A stretch of DNA of 64,000 bases from Mimachlamys varia (Eukaryota; Mollusca; Bivalvia; Pectinida; Pectinidae). A model generated the notes under the pieces. It was not told where the DNA came from and did not search any database. It worked only from the letters and a program-made list of their open reading frames with translations. Positions 11,863 through 24,408 of this stretch are shown here, piece by piece. Every line of letters begins with the position of its first letter. Position 1 is the stretch's first letter. The position numbers were made by a program, and so were the translations under genes. The DNA lies in assembly GCA_947623455.1 (NCBI GenBank), contig OX392527.1:32356201-32420200 (forward strand). Direction: 5' to 3'.

Positions 11863-12255
11863 TCGATCATATATACCCTACTGAACTTGAGAGACTCTCC
11901 TACATCAGCCTCTTACCTCGATCTTTACTTAAACTATGACCAACACGGACAGCTTACTACTAAGCTGCATGATAAATGTTACAATTTCAATTTTTCAATC
12001 GTGAACTTTCCATTTTTTGAGAGTAACATCCCTGCTTCTCCATCCTATGGTGTTTTCATATTGCAGTTGATTTGTTACTCTAGGGCTTACCCTGAATATC
12101 AAGATTTTTGTGACAGATGTCAGCTCCTAAAGAACAAACTTACGGCACAGGGATTCGCGAGATGCAGGTTGATGAAGACTATGGGCAATTTTTATGGTCG
12201 CCATCTTGTTCTCATCGAGAAATATTCTATATCTTGCATTTGGTGTTATATGAAG
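11863..12255 (+). pseudogene. Retroelement remnant: region following a reverse transcriptase
   Basis: The translation from 11887 contains SASYLDLYLNYDQHGQLTTK, then NFSIVNFPF...SNIPASPSYGV, then QGFARCRL and FYGRHLVLIEKY. I recognise this as the segment that follows the RT (YIDDVL-type) core in a retroelement polyprotein common in invertebrate genomes, where the usual form reads NFPIVNFPFICSNIPAAPAYG. The upstream IYPTELE match is in another frame, so there is a frameshift near 11885. No RT core or ends remain. The clade assignment (LINE versus Penelope-like) is uncertain. Confidence 0.6.
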
Positions 12256-12534
12256 ATGGACGTTTTTTGACTTTGTTAAGTGATGTGCTAACTTGTTGTG
12301 ATTGACAATGATGGCTCGGATCTCATTTTGAGGATTGATGTTTACTTGCATGTGACCAAGATTTACATTGCCGTGTCGTCGATGAAGCAGAAGACGCTTA
12401 CTCTTCCGGAACACTTTGTCTTATTATATTTACATTTGTGCTGCAACCCACTATATGAACATTGCCAGCAAAAATGCCTTTCAAAAAGTATGAAAGCAAT
12501 GGTTCTTGAGACATATAGCACGTGGTTTAATTAT

Positions 12535-12680
12535 GACGTCTTATATCACGCTTGTTCAATGAGAGTATTGTCGCGCCGCTTCGAATAACATGGAGAATGC
12601 CCTTGTGCCAAACCCTCAAATGACTAAGTATTATCATTCGCGCCATCTTTATTCAAGCTGGCTGCTCCGCCAATGTCGTT
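12535..12680. promoter_or_regulatory. Promoter-like module upstream of a foldback
   Basis: The sequence includes TATGACGTCTTATATCACG, GTTCAATGAGAG and GTCGCGCCGC, followed at 12591 by CATGGAGAATG and at 12649 by CGCGCCATC. It resembles the CRE/CCAAT modules near other foldbacks in this window. No protein family is recognised downstream. Confidence 0.25.
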
Positions 12681-12783
12681 TAAATGACGACACACATACA
12701 AATGCAGGTAATAAACTATTAATTGGAAAAAATATAAATGAAGTTAAGCAATTGTTCTATGGTAAAAATGTAAATATATGAAC

Positions 12784-12934
12784 TGAAAGTCATTTTTTAA
12801 AACTTTTATAGTGTGATGAAAGGTCAGCCGTTACATCCATATCATATCCATCCCAGTGGGCTTCATGCTCAATATGGATGTATAACGGCTGAACTTTCAT
12901 AGCACTATGAAAGTTAAAAAAAATGACTTTCAAT
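12784..12934. mobile_element. Foldback element
   Basis: The arms TGAAAGTCATTTTTTAAAAC / AAAAAATGACTTTCA and AGCCGTTACATCCATAT / ATATGGATGTATAACGGCT pair over about 65 bp each, with a short loop around CCCAGTGGGC. It is non-coding. Confidence 0.85.
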
Positions 12935-13382
12935 CCTTATGTACTTTTACGAGGATCTCCATGTAAATCTTTCCTTTGTTCATATTTTTAGTCTAGTTTA
13001 ATCGACTTTGAGTTTGGATTATGGTTTTGTTGACGCTTTGGCATTCTCTGGTTATTTTTTCAAAGTGAACTTCGGGCTTTTTTTCTACGTCTTCTAGACC
13101 CTGAATATTGAGTTTGAGGTGGAAACCAGTTGTACCCTGGCAGTAAAATGGGCGTCATTTGATCTAAATGACCAAGAGGGGGCAAACATTTTACAGGTGT
13201 CACTTTTGAAAATTCTGGGCATCACTTTTTGAAATTCCTGGCGTTGTTTTTTTTTAATTCCAGGAATCATATTTGTTTCAGAATTCAAGTATGTCATTAA
13301 ATTTTTTTTAATTATGGAGGTCATTTCAGTAAAATCTAGTACAATTATAAAACATCACATACATAACCTGTTGATGATACAG

Positions 13383-13617
13383 GCCTATCTCAAAAGTGTT
13401 ATCTCCCTTGTTTTCTACCATGGCTATACTGGGACTTAAGTGTTTTTGAAACAAATTTGTGCCATGCAATCATTACGTCATAATGGAAATTACATCATCC
13501 GATTGTCACATGGCACCAAATCATCACAAAAACACTTCCCAGAAGTCCATCTTGTATCCACCATTGTGGTCTATCAAAGGGAATAAAAAACATAACACTT
13601 TCGGGAACGGCCTATAG
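13383..13617. mobile_element. Imperfect foldback/MITE
   Basis: The left end CCTATCTCAAAAGTGTTATC is mirrored by ATAACACTTTCGGGAACGGCC. Inside, AAGTGTTTTTGAAACAAATT pairs with AAATCATCACAAAAACACTT, and GCCATG pairs with CATGGC. The element is about 235 bp with more mismatches than the other foldbacks, suggesting an older copy. Confidence 0.65.
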
Positions 13618-15025
13618 TGAAAACTTAAATGTAAAAAGGAATTACCAAATGTTAAGATTGTCATTCAAGACACCATAGTGACATTCATTTCATGTTCATT
13701 ATCTCCATTTTTCAAAAATTATTATAATCATACTGGTAAATATAATATGGTCTAGTAAGTAAGGGGTGGATAGCCTTTTATTTGTTTGTCCGTACTGTTG
13801 CTATTACTTCCAACATTAGATATAGGTAAATATAATATATATGGCACATTTTGCAAATGAAATTACAAAATTAACAGGAATATATTACTTAAGTAAATGA
13901 TTTATGTGATCAAAAATGTTGGGTGCATCCAACAGAGTATATGCTACATAATATATAACAGGTATCCACTTAAGTGGAATTAGGTGAGACTGTATGTAGG
14001 ATGCAGTCTAGTGACCTCAGTCTAATTAAAATACATTTCATTTTCAGTTACAATTTTGTGCAATAGAAAACAATTTAACAAATACATATGCCAAAACATG
14101 CAATAATACTCTTTATATATATATATATATCTATATATATATTCCTTTATTAAACCTAGGATACAATATAAAGCAGCCCTAAACCAAAAACAGTAAACTT
14201 TGCTGCATCATCTCTCGATCCAGATCCCAAGATGAACTAAAGTCTGCAATCGTACACAATATTCCATTGACTTATCTATCAAACTCCGAGAGCTTTCTAT
14301 CACCATCTGTATCATCAGGTAACAAAACTTCTATTACACAGAGACAAAGAGTAGTCATGTTGTCAGTATGACGCAATATGCTTTAGGGTCGACCTGACGA
14401 TATTGCAACAAGTATACGACGACCTCATGTTCATAATCTTTCGGGATAATTTGATAATTGCATCATTTTTGTAAGGCCCACCACAGTAACTTTAACTAAA
14501 GTGGATTTGTGTGTATTGTTAAGCTATCAACAACTCTTCCGCTTTAACTAAGTCTATTTGAACCATACTGCTCGGTGTAGACCTTTAAAGTAAACATTTT
14601 CTTGATAGCTTACTGACCAATGTCCTTTTGTCCGCAGTCACAGCAGGAAATTCGTCTGCTCCAGTCTCTCTGCTAAGCGTCGATTTCCCTCTTGATCATC
14701 GTCATTGCAACGCTTAGAATAAGCGGCGTGATCGATTACGAATTCAGACTAAAAGTGCGCCGTTTCGTACTAACTTCAAAATGTGATAGTCTTCGAATTA
14801 CTGAAATAATTTAATATATATTGTTATCACACTTTGTCTCTAATACATGCGAATTGAACGAAATCTTGGTCACAATGACCTACACAACTTTGGCCTCTTC
14901 CTTAAAAGTCTTTTCAACTGAGGAAGTTTCTGTAGGCTATAGTTTGTCTTTTAACATACATAAGTTAAGTTAAGAACTTATGTTTTAATGTTTGGTTATG
15001 TTATTTGCAGCTCGATCCATGCAAT
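13618..15025. other. no recognised gene; (TA)n microsatellite at about 14114-14142
   Basis: This is AT-rich DNA with a short TA dinucleotide run. Some CG-containing sequence at 14660-14770 could be regulatory, but nothing specific is identified. Confidence 0.4.
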
Positions 15026-15189
15026 CAGTGACGTAGCTAGATGTTAAGGGATATATATGCATTGGGGTCCAAGGGCGAAGACCCGGTTGGGGTCTGGGGG
15101 GAGATAACCCCCTTGAAGCTGACAAAAAATATATCACAACGTTTATTTTTTCAATGCTCAAGCATGCACGGAAGCTAAGTTACGCCACT
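15026..15189. mobile_element. MITE with CAGTGACGTAGC termini, copy 1
   Basis: The left end CAGTGACGTAGCTAG and the right end GAAGCTAAGTTACGCCACT form inverted repeats. The interior holds GGGGTCCAAGGGCGAAGAC and GGGGTCTGGGGGGAGA, which are also present in the copy at 39221-39376. It is 164 bp and has no transposase. The CAGTGGCGTAGC type of terminus suggests hAT-like, but the target duplication is not clear. Confidence 0.75.
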
Positions 15190-15267
15190 AACAATATTAT
15201 TTGGATGTAAAATGCAATAAAAGTGAATAAAAATTAGGTGTATTATCCACAGAGTGACCTACATCAG

Positions 15268-15560
15268 AGACGTATAAAGCCATATGGATTTATACGTCCC
15301 TGCCTACATAAACAGACGAGTGGCTGTTGGATTAATTTACAAAAATGAACTAACGAGAGTGAAAAAAATAGAAGAAAAATGCATGTCCAACCACGAGTCG
15401 TATGGCCTGTTTCAGCCAAAAACGGTAGTTTTTTTCATTGATTTCAATAAATGAACAGCAGACAAAAAGTGCGTAAGCTTATCGGACCGTATTTTCCCGC
15501 CAATTGATGACGACGTCAACAATAAGCAAATGACGTCTTTCCGGTCAAAGTTCACCATGT
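15268..15560. other. Small hairpin with GACGTC/CCAAT motifs
   Basis: A short palindrome at 15268-15302 (GACGTATAAAGCC / GGATTTATACGTC) is followed at 15500-15570 by TGATGACGACGTCAAC, AAATGACGTC and GACCAATAAAG. It fits the recurring foldback-plus-CRE/CCAAT arrangement. No coding exon was found. Confidence 0.3.
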
Positions 15561-15669
15561 CGACCAATAAAGCTATAAAGAGAATGTTATTCAACAGTTG
15601 AAATGATTAATTGATACCTGAGTGTAGAATGACAACAACCTCTTGTGGTCGAAATTTTTGTATTCAACT

Positions 15670-18530
15670 CCTCAAGATGCATCCACACAGTGACCTACAT
15701 TAGATATATTGGTGTAGTATACCCCTCAAGATGTATCGACATGGTGACCTACATTAGACATATTGATGTAGTATACCCCTCAAGATGTATCCACACAGTG
15801 ACCTACATTAGATATATTGGTGTAGTATACCCCTCAAGATGTATCCACACAGTGACCTACATTAGATATATTGGTGTAGTATACCCCTCAAGATGTACCC
15901 ACACAGTGACCTACATTAGATATATTGATGTAGTATACCCCTCAAGTTGTATCCACACAGTGACCTACATTAGATATATTGGTGTAGTATACCCCTCAAG
16001 ATGTATCCACAGTGACCTACATTAGACATATTGGTGTAGTATATCCCTCAAGGTGTAACCACACAATGACCTACATTAGACATATTGGTGTAGTATACCC
16101 CTCAAGATGTATCCACACGGTGACCTACATTAGATATATTGGTGTAGTATACCCCTCAAGATGTATCGGCATGGTGACCTACATTAGATATATTGGTGTA
16201 GTATACCCCTCAAGTTGTATCCACACAGTGACATACATTAGATATATTGGTGTAGTATATCCCTCAAGATGTATCGGCATGGTGACCTACATTAGATATA
16301 TTGGTGTAGTATACCCCTCAAGATGTACCCACACAGTGACCTACATTAGATATATTGATGTAGTATACCCCTCAAGATGTACCCACACAGTGACCTACAT
16401 TAGATATATTGATGTAGTATACCCCTCAAGATGTACCCACACAGTGACATACATTAGATATATTGGTGTAGTATACCCCTCAAGATGTATCCACACAGTG
16501 ACATACATTAGATATATTGGTGTAGTATACCCCTCAAGATGTACCCACACAGTAACCTACATTAGACATATTGGTGTAGTATACCCTTCAAGATGTATCC
16601 ACACAGTGACCTACATTAGATATATTGATGTAGTATACCCCTCAAGATGTATCCACACAGTGACCTACATTAGACATATTGATGTAGTATACCCCTCAAG
16701 ATGTATCCACACAGTAACCTACATTAGATATATTGGTGTAGTATACCCCTCAAGATGTATCCACACGGTGACCTACATTAGATATATTGGTGTAGTATAC
16801 CCCTCAAGATGTATCCACACGGTGACCTACATTAGATATATTGGTGTAGTATACCCCTCAAGATGTATCCACACGGTGACCTACATTAGATATATTGGTG
16901 TAGTATACCCCTCAAGATGTATCCACACGGTGACCTACATTAGATATATTGGTGTAGTATACCCCTCAAGATGTACCCACACAGTAACCTATATTAGACA
17001 TATTGGTGTAGTATACCACTCAAGATGTACCCACAGTGACCTACATTAGATATATTGGTGTAGTATACTCCTCAAGATGTATCCACACGGTAACCTACAT
17101 TAGATATATTGGTGTAGTATACCCCTCAAGATGTAACCACACAGTGACCTACATTAGACATATTGGTGTAGTATACCCCTCAAGATGTACCCACACAGTG
17201 ACCTACATTAGATATATTGGTGTAGTATACCCCTCAAGATGTATCCACACAGTGACATACATTAGATATAGTGGTGTAGTATACCCCTCAAGATGTATCC
17301 ACACAGTGACCTACATTACATATATTGGTGTAGTATACCCCTCAAGATGTACCCACACGGTGACCTACATTAGACATATTGATGTAGTATACCCCTCAAG
17401 ACGTATCCACACGGTGACCTACATTAGATATATTGGTGTAGTATACCCCTCAAGATGTATCCACAGTGACCTACATTAGACATATTGGTGTAGTATATCC
17501 CTCAAGGTGTAACCACACAATGACCTACATTAGACATATTGATGTAGTATACCCCTCAAGATGTATCCACACGGTGACCTACATTACATATATTGGCGTA
17601 GTATACTCCTCAAGATGTATCCACACAGTGACCTACATTAGATATATTGGTGTAGTATACCCCTCAAGATGTATCCACGCTGTGACCTACATTAGATATA
17701 TTGGTGTAGTATACCCCTCAAGTTGTATCCACACGGTGACCTACATTACATATATTGGTGTTGTATATCCCTCAAGATGTATCAACACCGTGACCTACAT
17801 TAGATATATCGATGTAGTATACCCCTCAAGATGTATCCACACGGTGACCTACATTAGATATATCGATGTAGTATACCCCTCAAGACGTATCCACACGGTG
17901 ACCTTCATTAGATATATCGATGTAGTATACCCCTCAAGATGTATCCATACAGTGACCTTCATTACATATATTATGGGCGGATTGGTCGAGTGGGTAACAC
18001 TCCGGCCTTCCATGCAGGCGGCCGGGGTTCGATCCCCGTAATCGTCATACGCATGGAACATTCAGAGAAAGTGTTTTTTCTCCTGCCCACACAACTCCAA
18101 CAACCCAGGTGGAGTTTAAAATGGTCTGGGGTGGATGTTGCAGTATCTGTGATGTAGCATTCAAGTGTGGTGGCACTATAAAAGATGCCGTTGGAAACAC
18201 GGTCCCACTACAAACAGAACACAATTCATCTCCAGCACACACGCATGCATACACACACATATGGAGATATTAGCCAGGTGGTATAGGACAAGTAGTTAGC
18301 GCCCGATAAGGCAGCTCCTGCGAACTCCTCAGAATTGTATATGATAGAACTGTATGTGTTAATTGTATTGATTGTATAAGAATTGTATATCTATGTACTG
18401 TAAAGCGCTTTAGAGTGGCTTATGTTAGCTAGATAGGGCGCTATATCAAATATTGTATATTATTATTATTATTATATTGATGTAGTATACCCCTCAAGAT
18501 GTATCCACACTGTGACCTACATTGGGCAAT
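15670..18530. repeat. 54-bp satellite, about 43 units
   Basis: The unit is 54 bp and reads GTGACCTACATTAGATATAT, then TGGTGTAGTATACCCC, then TCAAGATGTATCCACACA. Units vary at a few fixed positions (TATCC/TACCC, CACA/CACG, GATATATTGG/GACATATTGA). Since 54 is a multiple of three and one frame of the unit lacks a stop, long frames of up to 345 codons run through it. They break where a CA is lost (16006, 17030, 17460) to give a 52-bp unit. A SINE interrupts the last unit at 17973-18470; the repeat resumes to about 18520. Confidence 0.97.
17973..18470 (+). mobile_element. Composite tRNA-derived SINE with LINE-like tail, copy 1
   Basis: The head (17973-18045) is tRNA-like: an A box near TTGGTCGAGTGGGTAACA and a B box GGGGTTCGATCCCC, with a TCC triplet in the anticodon-loop position. 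The acceptor ends do not pair, so it is not a functional tRNA. A body of about 330 bp follows, including CAACCCAGGTGGAGT. The tail has TGTAAAGCGCTTTAGAGTGGC, then GGGCGCTATATCAAATATTG, then (TTA)n. Such GCGCTATAT tails are typical of L2/CR1-like LINEs, whose machinery would mobilise it. It is flanked by TATATT on both sides inside the 54-bp satellite. Confidence 0.85.
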
Positions 18531-18540
18531 CAGATTAAAA

Positions 18541-20055
18541 TGCAGATATTCATTATTAAACTAAACTTCCCTAGAGTAGTGTATAGGTAATATCTGTAGC
18601 ATCATACTAACAACATGAACTAGTCATTCCACTTCCATATATGCTGAGCACCAAACAGGGAGAAGTAACTACCATTGTTTAAGACGGTGGTATGTCTCAG
18701 CCTGGGGACAGAACCCATAGTCTTCATCACAGTGGTGAACACTCAAATTAACAAAGAGATTAGTTAATTTAGTCACCTCATGCAATGGTCGTGTAAAGCA
18801 GAAAACAAGACAAATCCTATATACATTTTGTCTATTCTTCAGTAGTTGTTGGCGGATTCCCCTGGCTAGCCTCGTAAGACTCTACCCACAGATCCCACGA
18901 AGTTTGTTAGAAATCTGTGAATACCATCATGTCCTACAGGATAGACATAAACCCTCAGGTCAGACTTAAAGCCTCAAATATATGACAGTTATTGAAATTT
19001 AAAGTTTTTAAAATCTAATATTGGAAAATTATCATACAATCTTCATATTACGAGCTCAATTGCAACAAATAACAGAACAATTTGTTTCTGCATTTCATTT
19101 AATTTTGTATTAACAATCAACCATCATGTTTCTTTGCACAAATAAATCATTAACAATGTAATGTAATTAGGTAAAGCACTTCGTAGCTAAATAACATTAT
19201 ATTGAGAAGATAAAGTGACAACATAGTGACCAGTCACAGCACTATGTAGCTAGAAATTTCATTGTAACAGAATGCTTACAAAACTTGTGAAAAAGAAAAA
19301 AAAATATGACCTTGACAGATCGGGTCAAAATTGGAAATTCAATCTGTCAGTGTAACTCTTGTGTTTAACAAAAAAGAGTGTAAGATCGAGACTCGCTGAT
19401 CTGTAATCAGGGCAATATTCATTCAGTGAATCACATTATTCCGATTATCAGATTAAACCAGAGATGAGGTGATGTATGTAGAGAGAAAGATAAATTAGAA
19501 ATATGGTCACGTCACAGACACCTATGAAGACGGCTTTCAACTCACGAACCCTTACCACACAGTTGAACTCTTCCATTTCAAAAGCTGGGATAGTTCATTA
19601 TGAAACTTCAGGGGTACATGAGTTAACAAATGGCATATGGTAATTTTATTGCCCTTTTGTAAACTTTCAAACAGTTTCTGCTTTGCCTCCTGTTCCGTAT
19701 ACAGATCGCATAGTAGGAATATTTTACAAGATTCCACACTACAATCCTATTTGTTATGACAAAGTGAAACAAATGTTTCATCCAATTAAGAAAATTTTCA
19801 CACCACGAAATACTTCAGGATAGTCTTTGACAAATACTTTGACTTGCTGTGTCATGGTTTAGATATGGTTATAATATTCAAAGTTATACAATAATTAAAA
19901 AAAGTTGCATACATGTATCGTAGTAGTATTAAACTGGCATAATAACCTGTTTATCAGCATAAAAAACTCCATCTAATGCAGCCACATACAAAATCAATTA
20001 GCATCCAAACATATCTTTACTCTCATGTACATGCATTCTCAACAGGAAACATGCC
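18541..20055. other. no recognised gene
   Basis: AT-rich DNA; no coding exon or clear repeat seen. Confidence 0.45.
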
Positions 20056-20059
20056 CATA

Positions 20060-20705
20060 TTAGCGACAAGTTCCATCGCAGGTCACTAGTTCCACTGCAA
20101 GTCAAGTGTAATAGTCCTCCCACCACAGGTCACAAGTTCTACCACAGGTCACTAGTCCCAACACAAGTCACTAGTCTTCACACCACAGGTCACTAGTCCC
20201 ACCACAGGTCACTAGTCTTCACACCACAGGTCACTAGTCTTCACACCACAGGTCACTAGTCCCACTACAGGTCACTAGTCTTCACACCACAGGTCACTAG
20301 TCTTCACACCACAGGTCACTAGTCTTCACACCACAGGTCACTAGTCTTCACACCACAGGTCACTAGTCCCACTACAGTTCACTAGTCCTACCACCGGTCG
20401 CTAGTCCCACCACAGGTCACCTGTCCCACTACAGGTCACTAGTCCCACCACAGGTCACTAGGCCCAGCACAGGTCACTAGTCCCACCACAGGTCACTAGT
20501 CCCACCACAGGTCACCTGTCCCACCACAGGTCACCTGTTCCACTGCAGGTCATTATAGTCCCACCACAAGTCACTAGTCCCACCACAGGTCACTAATCCC
20601 ACCACAGGTCACTAGGCCCACCACATGTCACTAGTCCTACCACAGGTCTCTAGTCCCACTGCAGGTTAAGTGCACTAGTTGTCCCACCACAGGTCACTAG
20701 TAAGT
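20060..20705. repeat. 19/22-bp minisatellite
   Basis: There are more than 30 units of two interleaved kinds, CCCACCACAGGTCACTAGT (19 bp) and CTTCACACCACAGGTCACTAGT (22 bp). The shared core is CACAGGTCACTAGT, which holds the palindrome ACTAGT. It has no coding potential. Confidence 0.93.
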
Positions 20706-22520
20706 GCCACAAGCCTGAGATCTTCACATTAGATAATCACCATAGTGTTTCAATAAATGGAAGACTGTTACAAGCTCCTCAAATCACTTTTTTGAGTCAC
20801 GTTTTTGCTCAGTATTGCAAAAGAGACATACCTACAGCCTCACAGTAAAATTAAACAGACCTGTATTTTAAATCTTGAGGGAAATTTCTACAGCTTCCCT
20901 CCTCATCACAGTCATCTGTTCAATATTTTTAATAAGAAATATGTCCTCAGATTCCTAAAAACAGATCCACTACTGAATGTAAAAGGATTTGTCCACCACT
21001 GACTCAAGACTTGCTGTTGATGTCTGCTGTTGATGTCTGCTCAAGACACACACTCCGTAAATCACACTGCGACCACAGCTAAATGCTGGCGACACGTCTA
21101 CAGCCGATTCTTGGGCATGCCAGCTTTTGTTAACCATACAGTAGATTCACACTCACAAGGAACACACCCATATCTGCTCAACACACAGATCACTGCTCAA
21201 TGTCAAGATTGACGCCCCCAACTGTTTAATGGAATATAACACCCTCCCAAACGACCCCTTCAATACATCAAGAAGTCTATTTGGGAAGAACAAGTTAAAT
21301 GGAAAATGTTTTGAATCATATGCACACATATTACCACTGACAATGTTCTAGATACATGTATTACATACTGTATTCTGACATAAAATCACCACACGGTACA
21401 CCAATGTGATCCACCCAGCCCTGTTGGAGGAACAGTCTTGAATCAGCACATATTAGTTTTACATAAGGTCCGGGATCCATTGATATAGTATTAAACATCA
21501 CTTATTCTATGTTCAAAGGGTCTTTAAAAAGTCCAGTTCTAAACTGCAAATAGTTACTTGAAAGTGTTGCATAGCAAATTTGGTAAGACATTTAATGCTT
21601 TTGTATTGATCTGACATCATCTAACCATCTGTTCTGTTCATAAATCCATGAACTACCAAATATAATTTTTGAATAAATTTTCAAATTAAAGTCAAGCAAA
21701 AAATCAAAATATTAATTGATTTTAAGAAATATACTTACATTTGTATTGCAACTTGAAACTTTGAATAAGGAAAGATGAAAGGGAAGTCAGTTGACCTATT
21801 AAGAAGTATACATAATCTGATAGGCCTTTTAAAACAGAGACAAGTTTGTTATTGTATTTTCTCAAAGCAATGCTAGCCTACCTATACACTTGATAAAAAT
21901 ACTCCAAAGTTGATACCTTAAAAACAACACTATTAATCAGTTTACCTACATAGTAAAGCTTGTCCATGTTTGTTCAAATCATATCAAGGAATAATCACAG
22001 GTTTTGTGTGAGTTCTAAATGTGTGCACTTTGCATAAATCTGGAAAGTGGTTTATGCAAGAAAAAAATCACTTTTTTTTTATATACCATATAACCCCACA
22101 AAAAATGTGGTTGTTCCTTATGATTTCATTTCTTTAAATATATCACACATTATTAGATTTGATTGTGACAAAAATAAAAGTTTTGCACAAAACATGACAT
22201 TGTAGTGATTTCGTTTCCGAGCAACTTCAACCAATCAGAGGTTTTGGTATCAAATACTGCACCAAACATAGCGGTATATGACGTCATCACTTTTTGCGTT
22301 GTCTGAATTTTTAGTTATACAATATAACATGAAACAGTCTAGTAATGGGGAAATAGGCAAAATTCAATTGCACCATTCTAGTCATCATTTAGATTTAACA
22401 AATATAACTTTCCATCAAAATTACACACATCTCATTTATTGCTTATTGATTCATTGAGACATTCGATGCTTCTGAGACCAGAGACTGGAAGTGTAAATAG
22501 GGTCAGCTGTGACAGTGTAC
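20706..22520. other. no recognised gene; CCAAT/CRE-like module at 22228-22290
   Basis: This is mostly AT-rich. At 22228-22290 there is AACCAATCAGAGG followed about 45 bp later by ATATGACGTCATCAC, a CCAAT box plus a full CRE palindrome. No exon follows that I can identify. A small hairpin lies at about 22092-22115. Confidence 0.35.
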
Positions 22521-22524
22521 TACA

Positions 22525-23085
22525 TTGCATTTCATACACTTACCTGCATTGTTATCTTAACTAGGTCAGCTGTAAACTGTTTCATATAGACTTACCTGCA
22601 TTGTTATCTAAACTAGGTCAACTGTGTACTGTTTTATACTGACTTCCCTGTGTTTTAATCTAAACTAGGTAAGATTTGTACTGTTTTTATACTGACTTAC
22701 CTGTACTGTAATCTAAACAAGGTCAGATATATACTGTTTAATACTGACTTCCCTGTACTGTAATCTAAACTAGGTCAGATGTGTACTGTTTTATACTGAC
22801 TTCTCTTTACTGTAATCTAAACTAGGTCAGATATGTAATGTTTTATACTGACTTCCCTATGTTTTAATCTAAACAAGGTCAGATTTGTACTGTTTTTATA
22901 CTGACTTACCTGCATTGTTATCTAAACTAGGTCAGATATGTAATGTTTTATACTGACTTCCCTGTACTGTAATCTAAACTAGGTCAGATATATAGTTTAA
23001 TTCCCTGCATTATTATCTATATTGGGTCAGCTGTGTACTGTTTTATACTGTCTCCCCCTCCCTGTACTGTTAAATTATCTAAACT
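22525..23085. repeat. Tandem repeat of about 52 bp
   Basis: Around ten units carry the words AAACTAGGTCAGATATGTA, then TGTTTTATACTGACTTCCCT, then GTACTGTAATCT. Unit length varies slightly around 52 bp and units are moderately diverged. Confidence 0.85.
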
Positions 23086-24279
23086 ATTTCAGCAGTGTAT
23101 TGTTTTATAATGTAATTACTACGTCCAGTGTACTTAAAATAGGTCAGCTTTGTATCGCTTTATACTCCTGGTATCTTCAAAGTATGAATACTACAATAAA
23201 TAATACACATGTACAATACAAGGCATTCTTTTAACAGTTTTAGCGAATTTCCTGTTTGGAAACAAACTGTTCATATATTGCTGTCTGTGAATAGTAAGGA
23301 ATATCACCGAGTACTTTAAAAGGGGAGATTACTCACTAACCTCCATAGTGCTGGTGTCATGCCCATATACTCAAACTCACAGTCATCATCTTAGCAACAA
23401 TACAAAACACAATTACCCCATCACCAAATGTCCAATGGAAACAGGCTCCAGTGGAACATAGGAACCTACAATGGCATCATGGTGAAGAGCTCTAAAATAC
23501 TGCAAGTACAGTTCATACATGCATATCATGAAATTTTCTAGGGCTCTTAAGCCGTATATACTCAATCATGTTAAACCCACAGGAAAACAAGACTGTGTGC
23601 CTCTCTCTCTCTCACTTAACTGACAATTAAACAGTTGCAACCTTGTTTAGCTCAGCAATCAACAAATTGGAAGCTGTTCCCTGTCCTCACAAATGCTTTG
23701 AATTGAAAGTACATTAAAGTATCAATAAGTAGTTTGATACTTTGTAGAGGATTTGGGATTCTGTAACAGCCTTGAAAACGAACAGAAGGATTCTTCTACC
23801 TCAAATATTTGATCGATCATATTAATGTTAAAAGTTTGATTCTGATCAAATGCAGTCCTTTATATGAATGAATTGTAATACGTACTTGTTGCGATTTACA
23901 AGTTAAGTGAATGGTAAAAATGTTTGCATGATTTGTGATTCAACAGTTTCTCTTTGTGTGATAGAAAAAACGCATCTATAAGAGCATGCATATTGTGTGA
24001 AGGAACAGCCTCTTCTGCATTTTGCAATTTGTTGTAAAAAATCTGCATAGGTGATAGTCACTCTCTCTCACTGACTGTAGTCCGGGATTATAACTCCAGT
24101 GTTCCGTCTAACCAAACAGCCGCAGCTATAGAACAATAAGCCCGTCTACTGGATACCACACATAAGTGGGCAGACACAGCTGAGCGGTTTACTCTGTGTG
24201 TTTGTTGGTGGTACATCAGAGCTGTACACACCCAGCGAGTCAAAGTGTCTGTTTGTGTGTCCAAAAGTTTGGCCCATTA
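23086..24279. other. probable 3' flank/3' UTR of the kinase gene
   Basis: Nothing coding is recognised. It lies immediately 3' of the kinase stop codon and presumably includes its 3' UTR. No convincing poly(A) signal was chosen. Confidence 0.4.
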
Positions 24280-24408
24280 TCACGAGGAAGAAAATGCATA
24301 CTGTTGTTCTGTTTCGTGAGCGCTATCCCTCATTTGGTCCTGTATACTACAGACATAGCCAGCCACATCAACTTCTAACTCCTCGTAACGCTTTATAAAA
24401 GGATGCTC
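24280..24408 (-). CDS. MAP2K4: MKK4 exon 12 (DVD segment and stop)
   Basis: It follows ATTTCAG. It encodes [20 protein letters not shown] and SIQDQM, then a short divergent Ser/Gln-rich tail ending FSSS and TGA (24282-24280). Confidence 0.94.
   Translation of the reverse strand, partial: EHPFIKRYEELEVDVAGYVCSIQDQMRDSAHETEQQYAFSSS

Noticed and set aside
15645..18041. Four long plus-strand frames encoding an 18-residue repeat
   Set aside because: They are the 54-bp satellite read in its stop-free frame. There is no start context, splice signals or non-repetitive sequence, and frames break wherever a unit loses two bases.
17973..18045. Functional tRNA gene
   Set aside because: A and B boxes are good, but the acceptor stem does not pair and a SINE body follows, with a second full copy at 55984.
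20060..20705. CRISPR-like array
   Set aside because: Units are directly adjacent with no unique spacers, and the genome is eukaryotic; it is a minisatellite.
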